Assembly: GCA_051888775.1 (NCBI GenBank)
Contig: JBJFCE010000050.1
Coordinates: forward strand, 1 to 64,000
Length of the DNA: 64,000 bases
Source of the DNA: JBJFCE01 sp051888775
Lineage (GTDB): Bacteria > Bacillota > Clostridia > Lachnospirales > Lachnospiraceae
Direction of reading: 5' to 3'
How positions within the stretch are numbered: position 1 is the first letter of the stretch; the number at the start of each line of letters is the position of its first letter. Below are positions 61,341 through 64,000 of the stretch, one piece after another. The position numbers and the translations under genes were made by a program. Below the pieces are notes generated by a model. That model was not told where the DNA came from. It was given only the letters and a program-made list of their open reading frames with translations, and ran no database searches.

Positions 61341-63230
61341 CTACATCTCCTGCTCATGCTTTGCCAATGCTTCTTTCGGATTATAAGTCGGTACGATTTC
61401 CCGTACAATCTCCTTAATACGGGCATCCTCATGGTTCGCAGCCGACTTTAGATCCCGAAGCTGTCTGAAGAAGGTCATTTCATCGATATCGATCGGTCTT
61501 CCGATATGGATCAGCTTATTGGCCGTATCCGTCATGCCCTCCTCATTCATCAAAAGCTCTTCATATAATTTTTCACCGGGACGAAGCCCCGTAAACACGA
61601 TCTTGATATCTTCATCCACTTTATAGCCGGACAGACGGATCAGATTCTTTGCCAGATCCAGAATCTTGACCGGTTCTCCCATATCCAGAATAAAGATCTC
61701 GCCGCCCTTGGCATAGGCCCCCGCCTGAAGAACCAGTGACACCGCTTCCTGAATCGTCATAAAATAGCGGATAATATCGGGATGCGTGACCGTAACGGGA
61801 CCGCCCGCCTCGATCTGCTTACGAAACAGCGGAATCACACTTCCGTTGCTTCCGAGAACATTTCCGAAACGCACTGCAACAAATTCCGTATCATAATGAC
61901 GGTTAAAGGTCTGGATGATCATTTCACAGATTCTCTTTGTTGCACCCATAATATTGGTCGGATTGACTGCTTTATCCGTAGAAATCATAACGAACTTCTT
62001 AACACCGTTCATTGCCGCTGCCTGCGCAGTCTTCCATGTACCGAACACATTATTCTTGACTGCCTCGTTCGGACTTTCCTCCATGAGCGGTACATGCTTA
62101 TGGGCTGCCGCATGGTAAACAATATCCGGATGATACGTTTCAAAAATACTGTTCATACGGCTCGTATTACGTATCGAACCGATCAGCACGACCAGATTCA
62201 GCCTCGGATACTTTGCCAAAAGCTCCTGCTGGATATCATAGGCGCTATTTTCATAGATATCAAAAATGATCAGCTGTGCCGGCTGATGCGTGGCAATCTG
62301 ACGACACAACTCGCTGCCGATGGAACCGCCGCCGCCCGTGACCAGTACGACTTTGCCCTTCACATAGTTTAAGATAGAGTCCAGATCAACCTTGATCGGT
62401 TCTCTGCCGAGCAGATCTTCCACGTCCACATCACGGATCTTGCTGACATTGACTTCTCCGTTGACAAGCTGATACATACCGGGAAGCGTGCGGAGCTTAC
62501 AGTCCGTCTCTTTGCAGATATTAATCAGATCACGGATGATGTATTTCGGTACGGAAGGAAGGGCAATGATAATCTCATCAATCTGATATTTTTTTGCCGC
62601 TTCAATGATCCGGTCACGTCCTCCGACTACCTTGATACCCTGCACATATCTGCCCCATTTATTCTTATCATCATCAATGACACATTTGATGCTCATCGTA
62701 GAATAATGGCTGCCGATGATTTCCTTCATGATGACGTTTCCTGCATCACCGGCACCAATGATCATCACCGCAGTTCCATTTTTACTGTTGCTTCTTCTGT
62801 GCTTTGCTTCCCTCAAAAAACGATAGGAAAAACGGCTCAATAATGTCAACGCGAATAACACGAGCAGGAAAATAAAATAATAACTCCTCGGTACATAGCG
62901 CCCCGTAAAATGCAGTCCGACACACTGGATCAGTGCACTGACGCAGCAGGCTGCCGCCATATTCTGCATCTCCGTCACACCTGCATAGGCCCAAAGGCTG
63001 TGATACAGCCGAAACAGATAAAATACCAGAATCGTCAAAAGAATTCCAAACGGCAGAAACCATTTGACATTATCGACAAATAATTGCGGAATCGCATCAA
63101 TCCGAAATTCATATCGCATGATAAGCGGAATATAACTTGCCAATACAACCGCAATCATATCATATACGATCAAAAACGCTCTCCGTATAATCAGCTTTGT
63201 ATTTAAAATCTTTTTCTCTACCTGATTCAT
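61341..63230 (-). CDS. UDP-GlcNAc 4,6-dehydratase, membrane-anchored (PglF/CapD/WbpM-like)
   Basis: A 629-residue protein with four N-terminal helices (about 15-135), a CoA-binding-like Rossmann domain (AVMIIGAGDAGNVIMKEI) and a C-terminal SDR dehydratase domain from about 285. That domain has VLVTGGGGSIGSELCRQI for NAD, AAAHKHVPLMEESPNEA and VMISTDKAVNPTNIMGATKR, the signature of PglF and WbpM. They make UDP-4-keto-6-deoxy-GlcNAc at the inner membrane face, the first step to bacillosamine or QuiNAc-type sugars. It is the first gene of the Pgl-like set in transcription order. A 72-base gap separates it from the ligase-like gene. Confidence 0.92.
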   Translation of the reverse strand: MNQVEKKILNTKLIIRRAFLIVYDMIAVVLASYIPLIMRYEFRIDAIPQLFVDNVKWFLPFGILLTILVFYLFRLYHSLWAYAGVTEMQNMAAACCVSALIQCVGLHFTGRYVPRSYYFIFLLVLFALTLLSRFSYRFLREAKHRRSNSKNGTAVMIIGAGDAGNVIMKEIIGSHYSTMSIKCVIDDDKNKWGRYVQGIKVVGGRDRIIEAAKKYQIDEIIIALPSVPKYIIRDLINICKETDCKLRTLPGMYQLVNGEVNVSKIRDVDVEDLLGREPIKVDLDSILNYVKGKVVLVTGGGGSIGSELCRQIATHQPAQLIIFDIYENSAYDIQQELLAKYPRLNLVVLIGSIRNTSRMNSIFETYHPDIVYHAAAHKHVPLMEESPNEAVKNNVFGTWKTAQAAAMNGVKKFVMISTDKAVNPTNIMGATKRICEMIIQTFNRHYDTEFVAVRFGNVLGSNGSVIPLFRKQIEAGGPVTVTHPDIIRYFMTIQEAVSLVLQAGAYAKGGEIFILDMGEPVKILDLAKNLIRLSGYKVDEDIKIVFTGLRPGEKLYEELLMNEEGMTDTANKLIHIGRPIDIDEMTFFRQLRDLKSAANHEDARIKEIVREIVPTYNPKEALAKHEQEM

Positions 63231-63302
63231 ATTTACACCTGTTTTAGTCCATTTATTACAACTGTCCGTATTCCGCTTTCTTTTTCCGAAATACCCGACT
63301 TA

Positions 63303-64000
63303 TTATTTTACCACATTTTTATCCATTCGCATAGTAATTAGTAAAAACAGATATGCAAATCCAAGCGGCATATTCGGATTTCCCGTGTATTCCGAAATAC
63401 TCGTAATGAGATATGCCGCAGAGATCATTAAAGAAAGATACATGGCTTCACTCCTGTCCTGCCCCTTCCATATCAGGATCACCGAGCGCATGATCACAAG
63501 CAGGCACAGCCCCAGTGACAACATTCCCGTCAGGATACCGAAATCGTATGCCATCTGGATAAAGGTATTATGCGAATGTGCGATCTGCGTCCCGTCCTCA
63601 TGTATCAGAACCATACTGTCATGTCCCGTCCAGTTCAAATCTTTCAGGTACATTTTAAAAATGCCGATTCTGCCATTTGACATTTCATTAATCTTGGAAG
63701 GCTGTACTGCCTGCTCCTGCACATCAACCTGATCGGCTGATGTAAGCAGCTGTACTTCTTCCTGCACCAGCCCGATCTCCGAACCGTCCGTACTGCCGGA
63801 TGCCAGATCCCCCAATGGCTGCATATCCATCTGCTGCGGTTTGGCAAGTGCATCATCCGCAAACGGTCTTACCATAAACTCAGGCAGTCCGAATCTGTCT
63901 CCCAAAAGGCGCATCAATGCCTTAAAATTCATATATTTATAAGAATCCGGCGCATCTCCCTTTTTAACAGCTTCCTTGAAATCCTCCAATTCGGCAACCA
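63303..64000 (-). CDS. O-antigen ligase/Wzy-like membrane protein, C-terminal part
   Basis: The frame is open to the right edge, so the N-terminal part lies outside the window; an internal TTG at 63989 is not a start. The visible 232 residues are a long hydrophilic region of about 130 residues. It has ALAKPQQMDMQPLGDLASG and a charged stretch, then NGRIGIFKMYLKDLNWTGHD and HSHNTFIQMAYDFGILTGML. Three helices and a short tail follow. The HSHN-F-Q-AYDFGI block is the hallmark of the WaaL/Wzy-C ligase-polymerase superfamily. The substrate cannot be named. It precedes the PglF-type gene and may attach or polymerise the glycan outside. Confidence 0.78.
   Translation of the reverse strand, partial: VAELEDFKEAVKKGDAPDSYKYMNFKALMRLLGDRFGLPEFMVRPFADDALAKPQQMDMQPLGDLASGSTDGSEIGLVQEEVQLLTSADQVDVQEQAVQPSKINEMSNGRIGIFKMYLKDLNWTGHDSMVLIHEDGTQIAHSHNTFIQMAYDFGILTGMLSLGLCLLVIMRSVILIWKGQDRSEAMYLSLMISAAYLITSISEYTGNPNMPLGFAYLFLLITMRMDKNVVK

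Noticed and set aside
1..64000. tRNA, rRNA or riboswitch genes
   Set aside because: I saw no cloverleaf, rRNA stretch or known riboswitch core in the few intergenic regions.

Overview
The window is one very large surface-glycan (capsule or exopolysaccharide) biosynthesis locus. The gene set, the moderate and uneven base composition, the strong AGGAGG-type ribosome binding sites and the style of the Wzy, GtrII and Wzx proteins suggest a Gram-positive gut Clostridia member, probably Lachnospiraceae. That assignment is inferred from gene families, not from a taxonomic marker. Nearly every gene is on the minus strand, with gaps of a few bases or 4-base ATGA/GTGA overlaps. Transcription therefore runs from position 64000 towards 1, probably in several segments. 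Two genes are on the plus strand: 6950-9277 and 43286-44410.

Right end to 46743: a Wzy/WaaL-like ligase or polymerase (partial at the edge), then a Pgl-like set (PglF-type dehydratase, PglE-type aminotransferase, PglC-type phosphoglycosyltransferase, PglA-like GT4) for a 4-amino-4,6-dideoxy sugar primer. It also holds a FemAB-like acyltransferase, a UDP-HexNAc dehydrogenase plus 4-epimerase (predicted to make UDP-GalNAcA), an AsnB-type amidotransferase (predicted to amidate the uronic acid), three further GT4 enzymes, a GT-C-like membrane protein and a second FemAB/GNAT protein. From 46309 to 28033: a second AsnB, two GT4 genes, a DUF2334 deacetylase, an ABC exporter, a KpsS-like protein, three GtrII-type membrane glucosyltransferases, a second, WbaP-type initiating transferase, a Wzy and two GT2 enzymes. 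From 27827 to 9401: pyruvyl transferase, Wzx flippase, a GH105-like hydrolase, a GT11 fucosyltransferase, GT2, a GT26-GT4 fusion, three GT4 enzymes, a radical SAM/SPASM protein, a second Wzy, a second ABC exporter, two acyltransferase-3 proteins and a hexapeptide acetyltransferase. The AT-rich left end holds a PTPS-related membrane protein, four GT-C or DUF6056 membrane proteins, a decayed gene and the start of a fucose mutarotase gene.

The locus looks composite. It has two chain-initiating transferases, two Wzy candidates plus a ligase-like protein, two ABC exporters and one Wzx, so it probably makes two or more glycans or has been assembled by repeated module exchange.

The most unusual content is non-coding. 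Six related elements (E1-E6) fill four intergenic gaps at 27847-28024, 32872-33074, 46343-46736 (two) and 59640-60152 (two). Each has a conserved structured core of about 75-90 nt inside long inverted-repeat arms of 32 to 85 bp. The arms are almost perfectly complementary within a copy but differ between copies. The core stems also change in compensating ways, which points to selection on folded RNA or cruciform DNA rather than on sequence. I do not recognise the family.
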